A stretch of DNA of 64,000 nucleotides from Bicyclus anynana (Eukaryota; Arthropoda; Insecta; Lepidoptera; Nymphalidae). This document shows, piece by piece, positions 10,068-22,400 of the stretch. The notes beneath the pieces were generated by a model, which made no database searches, was not told the DNA's origin, and saw only the letters and a program-made list of their open reading frames with translations. A program made the translations under genes and the position numbers. Location of the stretch: the NCBI RefSeq assembly GCF_947172395.1, contig NC_069090.1:8814291-8878290 (forward strand). Direction: 5' to 3'. Numbering within the stretch: the stretch's first letter is position 1; each line of letters opens with the position of its first letter.

Positions 10068-10591
10068 CATTCGCACAAGAGTTTTTTTTGATGGACGTTA
10101 AAAAAGCGTTCAAATATATTATGAAGTTAAATTAAGGTCTACTTCCAACGCCCAAAATTTAAAATGCAACACTGCTCGAAAAAAACGCGGTGTGTTTTAA
10201 AAACGCTGTCGTGTGAACATATACTTAGGAACAGGGGCTTAGCTACCGCCGTATCAGCCGTATCGTAATGATACAGGGCCCCCGGACTACAAGGCCCCTT
10301 ACAAGTGAAAGCAAATATTAGTAAAATGTAGGTAATCACAATCTCTTTTTTTCCCTTGCTAAGCGTGCGCCCAAGTGTTGGATATACAATACTAAATAGC
10401 TTAAATCACTGTAATATTTATTTCATGTGAGAATTTTTCTTTATTTTGTCAGAAATATTTACCCTTCAATTGGGCCCCATAATCAATTTTGATGCAGGCC
10501 CCTTCCAAGGCACGCTACGCCACTGCTTGGGAATGCATTTGTTGTATATGGACGCTTTTTTACCGTCCGTTAAAAAACTCTCGCGCGAATG
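10068..10591. mobile_element. Palindromic MITE (CATTCGCAC family) split by a hAT MITE
   Basis: Outer arms CATTCGCACAAGAG / CTCTCGCGCGAATG, with GGACGTTAAAAAAGCGTTCA and its complement inside, match the uninterrupted copies at 23984-24196 and 28248-28463. A 294-bp hAT MITE at 10232-10525 interrupts it. Confidence 0.8.
10232..10525 (-). mobile_element. hAT-type MITE, family 1, nested insertion
   Basis: CAGGGGCTTAGCTACC at the left and GGCACGCTACGCCACTG at the right are inverted repeats. The flanks CTTAGGAA (10224-10231) and CTTGGGAA (10526-10533) are an 8-bp target duplication with one substitution. It inserted into the CATTCGCAC MITE. Confidence 0.85.
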
Positions 10592-12058
10592 AGGACCAGG
10601 TGTTTCTGACGCCGACGGTAATTTCCAATCTCACATCAATTATTAATTAATTACAAATTTATTATCTACTAATACCTGAAAGAAATGCCTTCAAATCTTA
10701 TCTGTAGATATACAATCTAAAATAATAGCAATCTAAAATATGTACTCGTAGGTAGCTATTATCTATTACGAAATATTTTTAAACAAATTTTCCATTAGCT
10801 AATTTTAACTTATTATGGTTATCAAATATGTAAAATTTTAATGACAATTTTATTAATAGTCTAGTTGACACTTATTTTAAATGGTCTTAAATAGAAAATA
10901 TTTTTGAAACGTGATTACTTGAAAATTTTAGTTTTTAATTTATGTTTTTGACAATACAAGCCAAAACGCCTATCGGCCATGACGGTCTATATTTCAACTA
11001 TTTCATGACGTCACTATGACAAAACCCTTAAAACGGAGCGTTTGACAAAAATATTACCAATTATTAGTTTGACGTTTAGTAAATAAAGTAACGTGACGTT
11101 TAGAAAATTTGAAAAATACATGATTATTAGATTAAGTTTTAAGAATTAAGAAACTTTTATGAATTAATATAGATTCAGACCCTTATTCCATGTACTATGC
11201 GAATTTAATATTATTTATATTCAATTTGATATCAGTCAACTACCCTATTCTAATAGGATAATTAAGATTTAAGAGGCACACTGAAATAGTTAGTTATGTC
11301 TAAGATCCGAATTAGAAACGAACTTCACCCATCTTTTTGTTGGATGACCAGCAAATTTAAACATATGTTATAATACACTAGCGAACTTTGACAGTTATGC
11401 AAGCAACCAATAAACTATCTGCGTCAAACAGAAACTTTAACCGCATATAAATAGACAAGCTTCAAACAGCAAGTTCACTTTGACAGTTACGCAACCATCC
11501 AATCGTAAGAAAGCTATCGGCGACAAATAAAGTTTATACTCGCATAAATATAAGATATTGCGACTTGGTTGCACAAAAACTCTTGGCCAAACCATAATAG
11601 TAAGTAAATAATAGTGTGGCCCTTAATTTTAAGCAACCTTTTTACAATATATTTTTCAAGTGTTCTATTTAAAACATTTTTCATCCACTTATCACACAAC
11701 AGATAGGTGACCGTCATTTCTAATTCTACACTATTTGTTACAAAATATGGTGCATATATTTTCCGAAGAAGAATAATGAATTGCAATAATTTAATCTGCT
11801 TATTACTAGACTCGTATATACAAAGAAGATACCAGATACCAATGTAGATATACATATATTTAATCACACTTTTCTAATACAATTATATAGAATTTTCTTT
11901 AAAATACTTAAAATGCTACATTATTATAACACAATCCCGGCCCATTTTCCTACTATTTTTCTTGTAAAAATAATAATGATACTTTGCAGGGTTTACCAAA
12001 TATTACCTGTTATTAAATAGGTAATGTTAGGTAAAAAAGTGTGTGTCAGCCCCGACGC
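10592..12058. other. AT-rich spacer without a supported gene
   Basis: A 117-codon minus-strand frame at 11514-11867 is rich in I, Y, L and K, as expected of chance frames in AT-rich DNA, and has no recognisable domain. The rest has no obvious feature. Confidence 0.5.
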
Positions 12059-12364
12059 ATATGGAGTTTACTCTTTCAGATCGACTGTCGTAATAGGTGT
12101 ATGTTGCCCCGCAGCATACACTATGTACGTCTCAATACAAACGCCTAAAAAGTGAAAGGTGCGCAACCGCGGGGCAGCAGGCCACGGCGTGCGCGCCCTC
12201 ACGCATGTGCACGCTGTTGGCGGCAGCGCACGGTGAAAGGTGCGCAGAATAGGTTGCGCACAAAAAACGTAACGCTGTCATTCGTTCATCGAATTGTACT
12301 GCCCATATTTTTATCATACCGGGGCTATATATGAAAATCGATTCTTAAGGAGTAAACTCCATAA
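12059..12364. mobile_element. MITE with ATGGAGTTTACTC inverted termini
   Basis: ATGGAGTTTACTC at the left and GAGTAAACTCCAT at the right are perfect inverted repeats of 13 bp enclosing about 305 bp. The interior includes a GC-rich GTGAAAGGTGCGCA motif occurring twice and a half-copy shared with 9682-9823. Confidence 0.75.
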
Positions 12365-12394
12365 ATATTTATTTAACGTCAAAATAGTTTGCCA

Positions 12395-12475
12395 TTCTTG
12401 CGATGCGACCAACACACGATCAGTTTTATCGGATGCCCTGTCGTTAGCGCTGCAAACTCATGAATTGAATATTGG
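12395..12475 (+). repeat. Fragment related to the 35960-36092 repeat
   Basis: GCGACCAACACACGATCAGT and GATGCCCTGTCGTTAGCGCT recur with few changes at 36022-36070. Confidence 0.6.
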
Positions 12476-12621
12476 ATAGTCAGTGCCTGAAATAAGGTTG
12501 TACGCACACAGTACATTTATATTTTCTGTGCCCAAAGTCGAACCCTGTAAAAGGGTTGTCTTATCCTGACAATATGACAGTATTATTACGTTTAGGGAAC
12601 ATTGTAATATTGAGATTATTA

Positions 12622-12870
12622 GGATAAGGTTGCCTAAAGTTGTACCACAGCTCAAGTCGTACTCCGGTAATATGGTAGCCTAAAGTCATTCGTGCACCGA
12701 CCGCCCTATACATAATAATATAATACGTATTGAACAATAATATTGAAAATATTATTGGCTTAATATAGGGTAAAGTTGTCATAAGTCGTATTACTGCTTA
12801 TGTCGTATACCGGCAATATGACAGTAGACATTATTTCCTTTGGAAGTAGGTATGACTTTAGGCAACCTTA
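12622..12870. mobile_element. MITE with AAGGTTGCCTAAAGT termini
   Basis: AAGGTTGCCTAAAGT and ACTTTAGGCAACCTT bracket about 250 bp. Inside are degenerate repeats of a CCGG(C/T)AATATGRYAGTA motif, also present just outside at 12566. Confidence 0.6.
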
Positions 12871-13409
12871 CTCTCTTTTATTGACAATAAATAATGCAAC
12901 TTTATCGGCCATATTATGTTGTGTGTGCCTTTATAAAATACATTCGATTGAGCATAATTATTACTGGTCATTGTAAAATAGTTCAGTGAGGCAACTCTCT
13001 TCTTCTTATTTGATAATAACTGTATAAATGTATATTTTATAACTCTCGGCCTTATACAGTCCGCTATTCTTCCTTCCTTGAGGGATGAGAGGAGCGATAA
13101 ACACAGTCTAAGCCTTAGGTAACGACCTACTAGCCACATAAACAATAACATTCCTTCCATCTAAATACATACCCATAAATATATAGAAGACATAACAAAC
13201 ACAAAAAAAAAAAAATATATCTATTAACAAAACTGCGGTTACAATACATTTTGCAAAAAAAAATTATGTAGCTAATACTATTTATAGTACGTTAATGTTT
13301 TAAAAATATTAAGGTAAATATATAAATAATTCTGGGTTGACTACACTTGCGCCGTCTACTCCTTACTACTTGTAGTAGTAAGAAGTGAAGGTGCAAGATG
13401 AATGTTAAT

Positions 13410-16400
13410 CTAAACCACTTGTACAGTGGCGAATGCACTAAACGTAACTTTCTTTGGTGGTTCGGCACTGCACGTCCTCACAACGGACCTCTTCGACCCG
13501 TCGTGAACGTTCACCTTCAATACTGGTTTTAAATTCGCTACGTCTCCGTGTGATTGTGCTTTGAACCTACCAATAGTGTTGCCATTACTTAGATCTCTTA
13601 ATTTATTCGTCAAACCCGTTATTCTATTGGAGATATTTGTATAATTTGCTTTCTTGTCGCTCTGTTTCTTCGGTTCGCTAAGTTTCATCGGAATTTCTAG
13701 ATTTTGTAGCGATGCATACTTTCTGTGGTCTGTGCTGAGATTTCTTTTGACGTCTGTGTTGGGACGAGGTAATCTTGGTGGTCTTTGGAGGAAGTTGTTG
13801 GGTCTGAAGGGCAGCGGCGTTAGTTTAGGCTTCGTTTCGTTTGGCAGACGGAAGTACTGAGGCGCTGGTTCAAGCCTTTGAGGCTTTTTGAGGGTGAGGG
13901 CCATCGCTATTTTCGTAGGGCGCGCGAGACTCTCAAATGCTCTTGTGGAGAATTGCGATCGACTGCTACCCCATTCTTCTCTGTCCGATTCGTAGCCGCT
14001 GTTAACTGGAAATGAGAAAATTGCAATTTTAAAGAAATGAAACTAAACTAAAAAAAAAATTTGACGGCCTCTGTGGTGTGGGGGGTGGACTAACAAGACG
14101 GAGATCCTGGTCGATCCCCAGTTGCACCGATTGAAGTTTTCTTAATTGGTCCAGGCTGGTGGGAGGCCGTGACTAGTTACAATACGTACCGTTAAGCGAT
14201 TTAGCATTCCGGTACGATGTCGTGTAGAATCCAAAACGGGTGTGGATTTTATCCTCCTCCTAACAAGTTAGCCCGCTTCCATCTTAGAATGCATCATCAC
14301 TTACCATCAGATTGTGGTTAAAGGCTAACTTTTAAAGAATAAAAAAAAACCAGTAGGAGCGCCCTTAGTAGATAGAACTATGAATACTTATTAAGCTCTT
14401 TTTTCTTCCAAGAAATTCTCTCAAGTGCCACCCACACCTCGGCACGTTACTTATATCATTATCACTAACATCTCATAATGAGCGTTACAAAAATAGACAT
14501 TATTATCATTCCACCTGCCTGCCAACAGACATTGCAACAGCGTGGTAGATTTGTTATTCCGCCTGGTGATGATGATTATTTAAAATTGCCTATTCCGAAA
14601 CGGTGATAGAGTCTTCACAAACAGTCAACGACGTTTAAAAACCATTTAGGCTTAAATAAACGAATTTTGATTTTAATTAAACATATAAATAAACTTAATA
14701 AGCACGTAGTCACATCAGATCAAAATGTCTTCATCTTGTTAAGTCAATCCACGCACTTCCGTGCTCCTGTGCATACGAATCGATTATTTAGCAAATAAGC
14801 ATTTATTTGACCTAGAAGTTTGTGCAAGGCTATATAGGAAGGAAAATGTCAAAACCTTCAATACAGGTCAATATTGTTTTGGATATTTAAGTCATACCTT
14901 GTACTTGTAGATAATTTTGTACTTATATAATACTAACGAATCCAGTCTAGCCTCGCTTTGACTTATATGCACTTACATCTTCCCTACCCCTATCTCTACC
15001 CTACCCCTACCCTACCCCTACTCACTCTACTCTAGCCCTACTCTACCCCACACCCCTACCCTACATCTACCCTATCTTTCAAGTTGGATCAAATTGTAAA
15101 TTTGATTAAAATTGGTTAAGTAGTTTAGGAGTCCATCGAAGAAAAATAACGTGACACGTACTTTAAGTATAGAAGACTAGCTGAGGTCTCGCGGTTTTAC
15201 TCGCGTAGTTTTGTGTTCCCGTAATAAAACGAGGATAAAATACAGCCTATGGCACTCACAAATAACGTGGCTTTCTAGTGGCAAGAGGATTTCAAAAGAT
15301 ACAGTGTTTACTCCCACAATACCACAAACTTTACCTCTTTCTAATATTAGTGTAAAAAAATCTATAATATTGGATTCCTGGGTGCCTACTTAAATTAAAA
15401 CTAGATTTATCTTTTTAATTAAATTTATTTTGGTACTCCAATGTCTAATAAATTTAAATTTTTCAATTTATTTGTAATAGTTCATGTTCGTGCAAATAAT
15501 CGTAGGTATATAGCTCTATAGTCAGTTCGTTTATGACACTCCCATGATATGCGGGCGACGAGGGGAAAGACTGCGCGGGTGTGAAATCGTGCGTGCGGGG
15601 AACTCAGGTGCATCAGTCGTGGGTTTTTCATTCATCACTTCACACCCCCCGGCCCGCGCGGAACATCAGTAGTATTACGAACGAAGTTGCCAAGCTGATG
15701 TCCCGTGAAGACGTGTATATTTGATGCTTAGGTAATCGTATATTTTAAAATTGCTTAATGTATGCAAGAAGCAAGTCTCGTGAACCTTTCGACGAAATGG
15801 CGAGGTTAAGTTCAAATATTAGCCAGTCTTCACGTAGTGTGTGATGGCGCTTTCAGGGTCAACGCAACGAGTTTCATGTCGCAATATTTATTAAATACTA
15901 TATTAATAACATTCTAGCCTTGACAATTTCTACGGAGATGCAAGCGAAAATACTGTTTTTAAGCGGTAATATCTTTACCACGGATTTGCTAACTTAAGCT
16001 TTAGCGTTCTATGTTCTGTGATCCATACTGATCGTTATCAATCCATATTCGGCTCACTGCTGAGCTCGAGTCTCCCCTCAGAATGAGAGGGGTTAGGCCA
16101 ATAGTCCACCACGCTGGCCCAATGCCAGAATGGCAAGAATTAAGAAAATTCTCTGGTATGCAGTTTTTCCTTCACCGTTTGAGATACGTTATATTTAATT
16201 TCTTGATCCATACTCCTATACTAATATTATATATTGTGAAACTGAAATATTTGTTATGTAATTGGAACAATAACAGTTGACTTATCATCCCACATGGCAG
16301 TAATCTCGCGAGCAAGGTCCAAGTATTTTAATAATTAAAATATTTATTTTAATTGATTCAGTAACAAAAATACTTCGGTTACATTACACCTAATGATAAT

Positions 16401-19400
16401 GTAATGTCCATTGACACAGATAAGCATTATTGCTAACAAGTTACTGCAGGAAGCGAGGTCGGTGCAACTGCAAAGTGAACTGCGCGGGAATCAAACCCGC
16501 CCTTCATGGTTGGATTGTGTCACAGATATCTTGTTACATGTTGAGGTCATGTGGGGTATGTTACTGTAATGATATGCGTAGAGTTGAGCGCCGACCGGTT
16601 CATCTATACTACTGTAGGTACCTTAAACGGACTTAATATATTAAACTCGCTAATTAAACCCCACGGCAGTGACGTAACCTGGATTTTCACGACAGGACCG
16701 ACTGAAAACTTGCCGCGTCGTAAAAATCGTTATTTTTACATCGTACAAGAAAATGAATATCAAGGTGAAGATTCGGAAGGATGGTACATCCATAAGAAGA
16801 AAATGGCTAATCGATTGAGCAATATCGTATATAAAATATAAGATTGATCGAGGATTAGAGGATTTTTTTTATTCGCTAGATTTTGGCTAATGAGTCTTAT
16901 GAGGCGTGCGCATTCGGGTTTTCTATTTTTATTTATTATCAATTTATAAAGTCGTAGCACCTTTGCTAAAGCGAAATGCGCTTGAATTTTGGTAATGAAA
17001 CAAGTAAATAGAAAGAAAAGAACATACTTTTTATCTCTAAAAATATAAAAACAGGCCAAGTTCTCTGATTTTCTCTGAAGTTCTCAGATTCCCATCCAAA
17101 TTCTCTGGTATGCAGGTTTCCTCACGCTGTTTTTCCTTGACCGTTTTGAGACACGTGATACCTATTTAATTTCTTAAAATGTACATAACTGAAAAGTTGG
17201 AGGTGCATGCCCTGAACCGGATTCGAACCCACAATAAAAGAAAGTAATAAAAATATAAGTATATATAAATATAAAATAATATAAAAATAATAGGAAGGTA
17301 GTTTATAGATGATGTCTGTTAAGAACGGATATTGCGAGAGAGCCAGACGAAGGAGGTCTAAGGGCGAAGTTGCGGGCGTTCGCTAGTTGTGTATATAATA
17401 ATTAGATATATCTACGATATGTAGTTAAAATTTAGCACAAGAATTGCCACTTTGTCCAACCGACAATTAATATAAAGTAAGATACTACTCGAGAGACCTA
17501 ACGGCAATGTTTATGATTTGAACACAAAAGTCTTTAACTTTGTAAGTTTATGTTAGCTGGACTAGGGTTGTCCATATAATTTCAGCGAAATATAGTATTT
17601 TTTCAGAATATAGTAATAAAAAAATGTATTTTGGAAAACGCCAAAAATAGTCAAATATACTAATTAAATACTAATTTATTTTTATAAAAATTATATGTAT
17701 TTGTCCTTTTTTCCATTTTTTAAAGAATCATAAATCGATTGTCTGTAATTAAAGTGTAATAACAAAAGTTAATTTTTAACCGACTTTCAAAAAGGATTAG
17801 GTTCTACGTTCGGCTGTATGTATGTTTTTTTTATGTATGTCCAGCGATAATTCCGTCATTTATCAACCGATTTTGAAAATTCTTTTTTGTTTTGAAGGGT
17901 TTGATTCCAGGGTGGTCCCATTATTTTTTTTCTACAATTTGTACGTTAAAGTTGGGAACGCACGAACGCATTATGTTTATGATAAATAATACGGATCACG
18001 CTCATAGGTACGAATCAGTGAAAAGGCACAAAGTTAAATCTATACTTCTATAGGACTAATATTATAAATAATACTGTTACGATCGCGTTATCGTAAACGC
18101 GAATTTATATATGGAATTGAAACATTTGTGCAGTAGTGCCACTTGATGGCGATGTTTTAATTCCATAGAAATTCGCGTTTACGTTAACGCGATCGTCACA
18201 GTATTAAACTGCCGCTAGGCCCTCTGCTATCAAAGCCACTACAGCCGAAATTCCATAACTGGCTATCATACTTCTTTATGGTATTAGCATATGCTAACGA
18301 ATTTTCAGTCTAAAATGAGGTATGTGCGGCTAACGTAGGCTCTCGGGCCATACTGTCGTTAGAGCAATGTAGCGAGCACAGTATGATAATTAGCTCGTCA
18401 GGTTCTCGAGATCAAATTGATTTTAGACCGCATATCAAACACACGTGACCCGTCGACGCAAACAATTTGTGTTTATTTAAATAATTTGTGTGCGGTTCGT
18501 GCGAGCATTACCCAACTAGAGGCCCTATGGGGTTTCTAGGACGTACGTGACGATGGGACATGACATAGGGGAAGGTTAGAGTGGTTTTTTCCATCATTCA
18601 TGAGTTGGAAATTACGCCAATATCACATACTATTTACACTTATAATAAATTGAAACAACTTTTAGCAGACTCAAAAGTGATTACAAAAATAAGAAAACTA
18701 ATGTCAAACAAAGGTTTTAATTTCAATTCACAACATTTGTCAAGACAACTTAATTAACAAATTAAACTGTAACCAAAATAAGACCCTAGAATGACAGAGA
18801 ATGACCTTGAGTGAAGTCACGCACTTGTGAACGCTGTGTGTAGGGTTAAAGGCGCATTTGACTGTTAACAAACACTCCCCTTTTCCACTCAAGTCACTCT
18901 TCCCGCATATCCCAAGTAACCCACAAAGATAATTCTTTATGGGTTACTTGGGATTACACAACAAGAGATGTGGACGGCTCGAACGCCACGAGCACACTGA
19001 AGCCGTCCGTATCGCAAGTCGTTGTAACGCGGCGATAACACACCTTCAAAGTAAGAGTAAATAGGCTTCTTCTAGGTAAGCGCGCTCCAACTCAGACCAC
19101 GCATTAATGCTTTCCATCAGGCTTAATTGTAATCAAGCGCAAGCCTGATGGAAAAAAATCAACCCAATCAATCATTACATGAAAAAAAATACACAGAATC
19201 AAAAGTTCATAGCAAATCTCACAAAACTGTAACGAGGCGAACTACAGTGTTGGGCGTTTTCTTTCAAGTTATCTTTCAGACTTTGTTGCTAAAGATAACA
19301 AATAATGAAAATTTTCCGACAAGATTATCGTATTCCTCGCCATAATTTAAAAAAACCCGTATTTGGCTCACTGCTGAGCACGAGTCTCCTCTCAGAATGA

Positions 19401-22400
19401 GAGGAGTTAGTCTAATAGTCCCCAACGCTGCTGCTTTCGCAAACTCTTTTACAAAGTGTTATCATCAAAATCATCATTAACAACCCGTATTTGACGCACT
19501 ATTGGGTACGAATCTCGTCTCAAAATAAGAGGGGATAGGACTTAGTCCAACACGCTGACCCAATGCGGATTGGCAGACTTCATAGAGAATTAAGAAAATT
19601 CTCAGTTATGCAGGTTTCATCATGATTTTCCTTCACCGTTTGAGACACGTGATATTTAATTTCTTAAAATGCACGTAACTGAAAAATTGGAGGTGCATGC
19701 GCCGGACCGGATTCGAACCGACGCCCTTCGAATCGAAGACAGAGGTTATATCCACTAGGCTATCACGTCTCGTCACAAAATATTATAATTTTAAATTTTG
19801 TCAAATAATTTATTTTACCTTCTTCCTGAGCGAAGGTGGAAGCTGATCTATATCAACATACACAGAGTTTGAGCAGTGTATCATTGGTCATGATTAAATA
19901 TTTCGTTCGGGCATAGTTTGTCTTGTTTGACAAAGGATGGTCCATTTCAGGTCCACTCTTGTATCTCGTATCATTAAAATTAAAAAAATACAAAGATTTT
20001 ATTAAAAACTAAATAAGTGAATAAATGTAACTAAATAAAAAGAAGCAAGCTGCCAAGCAGCATTGCTGTGTATCGGAGTGAATGGCATATTTACCGGTAT
20101 AATAAAAGGTACGTTAGTAATAATAGACACAAGACGATTCTTTGTAGAACGCGTTTTTGCATGTCCTGCGAAGCATAGTTGTGTTTATATAGGATACTTT
20201 ACCACTTACTATTAGGTGGGCCATCTGTTTCGTCTGTCAAATATATATCTGTCTATTTATCCATATCTATATTCTATACTTATAATAAAACTGGTCGATT
20301 TCTAATAAAAAGAAATGAATTAAATTAAAACCCAAGTTTTTGAGTTATATCAAGATGGCGCCCTTAATGCAACTATGACATGACAAATGACAGCAAACGT
20401 CAAATCAACTACTGCATTGAAAATTGAAAACGTCGTCAATCCGCCATTAATCCATATTAGTGTTGCATTTCTTGGGAAAGAATGGATACTATTTCGAAAG
20501 AATTAAAGTAAATTCGTAGATTTGTATAATCAAAAATAGTTTAAAAAAATATCTTCTTTTATTTCCGCTAGGGTAAAATGTCTGATCCTGGGCTCCATAC
20601 AATTTTGGACCATCTCCTTTAAACTTATAATGGACACGGTTTGCAAGTGAAGGTCGTGATTACAGTCCCTTTCGCAAAGGTCATTCACCGCCTCCCTGTA
20701 CCAAAATAGTGGCATCCTTCGCTTCATCTGACGAAATATCTTTTAACGTTTAGTTTATTTTTTTCTATACAAGTTAGCCCTTGACTACAATCTCACCTGA
20801 TGGTAAGTGACGATAATACGTTTTAAGATGGAAGCGGGCTAACTTGTTAGAAGTAGGATAAAAATTTCCCTTTCGGTTTCTACACGACATCGTACCGGAA
20901 CGCTACATCGCTTGGCGTTACGTCTTTGCTGGTAGGGTGGTAGCTACGGCCGAAGCCTCACACCAGCCAGACCTGGACCAATTAAGAAAACCTCAATCGG
21001 CCCAGCCAGGAATCGAATCCAGGACCTCCGTCTTGTTAATCTACTGCGCATACCACTAAACCATGGAGGCCGTCAAAAAATGCCGCTTTTGTAGATGTGA
21101 TCATAATTTTATACGCATTTGGCTTAGTTCAGCTAATGCCTACAATTAATTCAAGTTGATAATAATCTAAAACTATTCGTCATTGACGAAGAATGATTGT
21201 ACGGAACCCTCGGTGGAGTCCGACGCAATTGTCTTTTTTTTTTTATTTGACATTAGCGAAGTTTACATTCCCGTAGGAATAAAATATATCCAATAGCACT
21301 CGGGGATAGTGTAGCTTCTAAACAATGAAAGAATTTTTCAAAATCGGTTTAGTATAGTTTCGAAACCTATTCAATGCAAACAAACAAACAAACAATAAAA
21401 TCTTTACTGTTTATAATATTAGAACCTATAGATGACTCGAGACTCGAACCGTATCCGTAAACGTATAAATGAACCAATGAGACAATTAAGTTAAGCACAA
21501 TTGAACCATGTTAATGTTTGTAATTTGAACGTTACTTTATAACATTATGTCACCTTAGATTATTATTTATATTGACGATGAAAGTAATTTATGAAAAGAT
21601 GAGAATGAAAGCAATTTTACTAGCTTTCTCTAGTTTTATGTGATGCTTCAAGAGCTATAAAATATCTATGAGAAACCATTGTTTTAATGGAATACCAATT
21701 TCTTAGTTAATTTTAAACATCTGTACACAAAATCACGTCGAGTCTACTTTATCGTCGCGTTAATTAAAATTGACTTTATCGTTCACAATCAATCAGTAGT
21801 GAAATAACGCTTGTAATGTGAAATTTTATTAACTTAATTATAAAATCAACCTATATAATTATAATTATATATAATATAATTGATAGGGCGTAGATACTAT
21901 TTATATCATTATGTTTTTGAAGAGTCAAATACTAATTTCTCAATTAATTTTAAACATCTGTACACAAAATCACGTCGATTCTACTCCATCGTCGCGTTAA
22001 TGAAAATTGACTTTATCGTTCACAATCAATCATTATGTTGTGAAATGACGCTTGTAATGTGAAATTTTATCAACTTAATTTTAAAATCAACCTATATAAT
22101 TACTGATAATATATTTGATAGGGCGTAGATACTATTTATATCATTATGTATTTGAAGAGTCAAATACCAATTTCTCAGTTCATTTTAAACATCTGTACAC
22201 AAAATCACGTCCATTCTACTCCATCGTCGCGTTAATGAAAATTGACTTTATCGTTCACAATCAATCATTATGTTGTGAAATGACGCTTGTAATGTGAAAT
22301 TTTATCAATTTAATTTTAAAATCAACCTATATAATTACTGATAATATATTTGATAGGGCGTTGATTGTTGACTATTTATATCATAATGTATTTGAATAGT

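Noticed and set aside
11514..11867. 117-codon minus-strand open frame
   Set aside because: Composition is that of AT-rich chance translation (I, Y, L, K, N), with no domain, start context or splice linkage.
13654..13860. Plus-strand frame over exon B of the proline-rich gene
   Set aside because: It is the antisense shadow of the supported minus-strand coding exon.
21880..22297. Two identical-looking 60-codon frames upstream of the UGT
   Set aside because: They are copies in tandem repeat units and owe their openness to the unit sequence; no homology seen.
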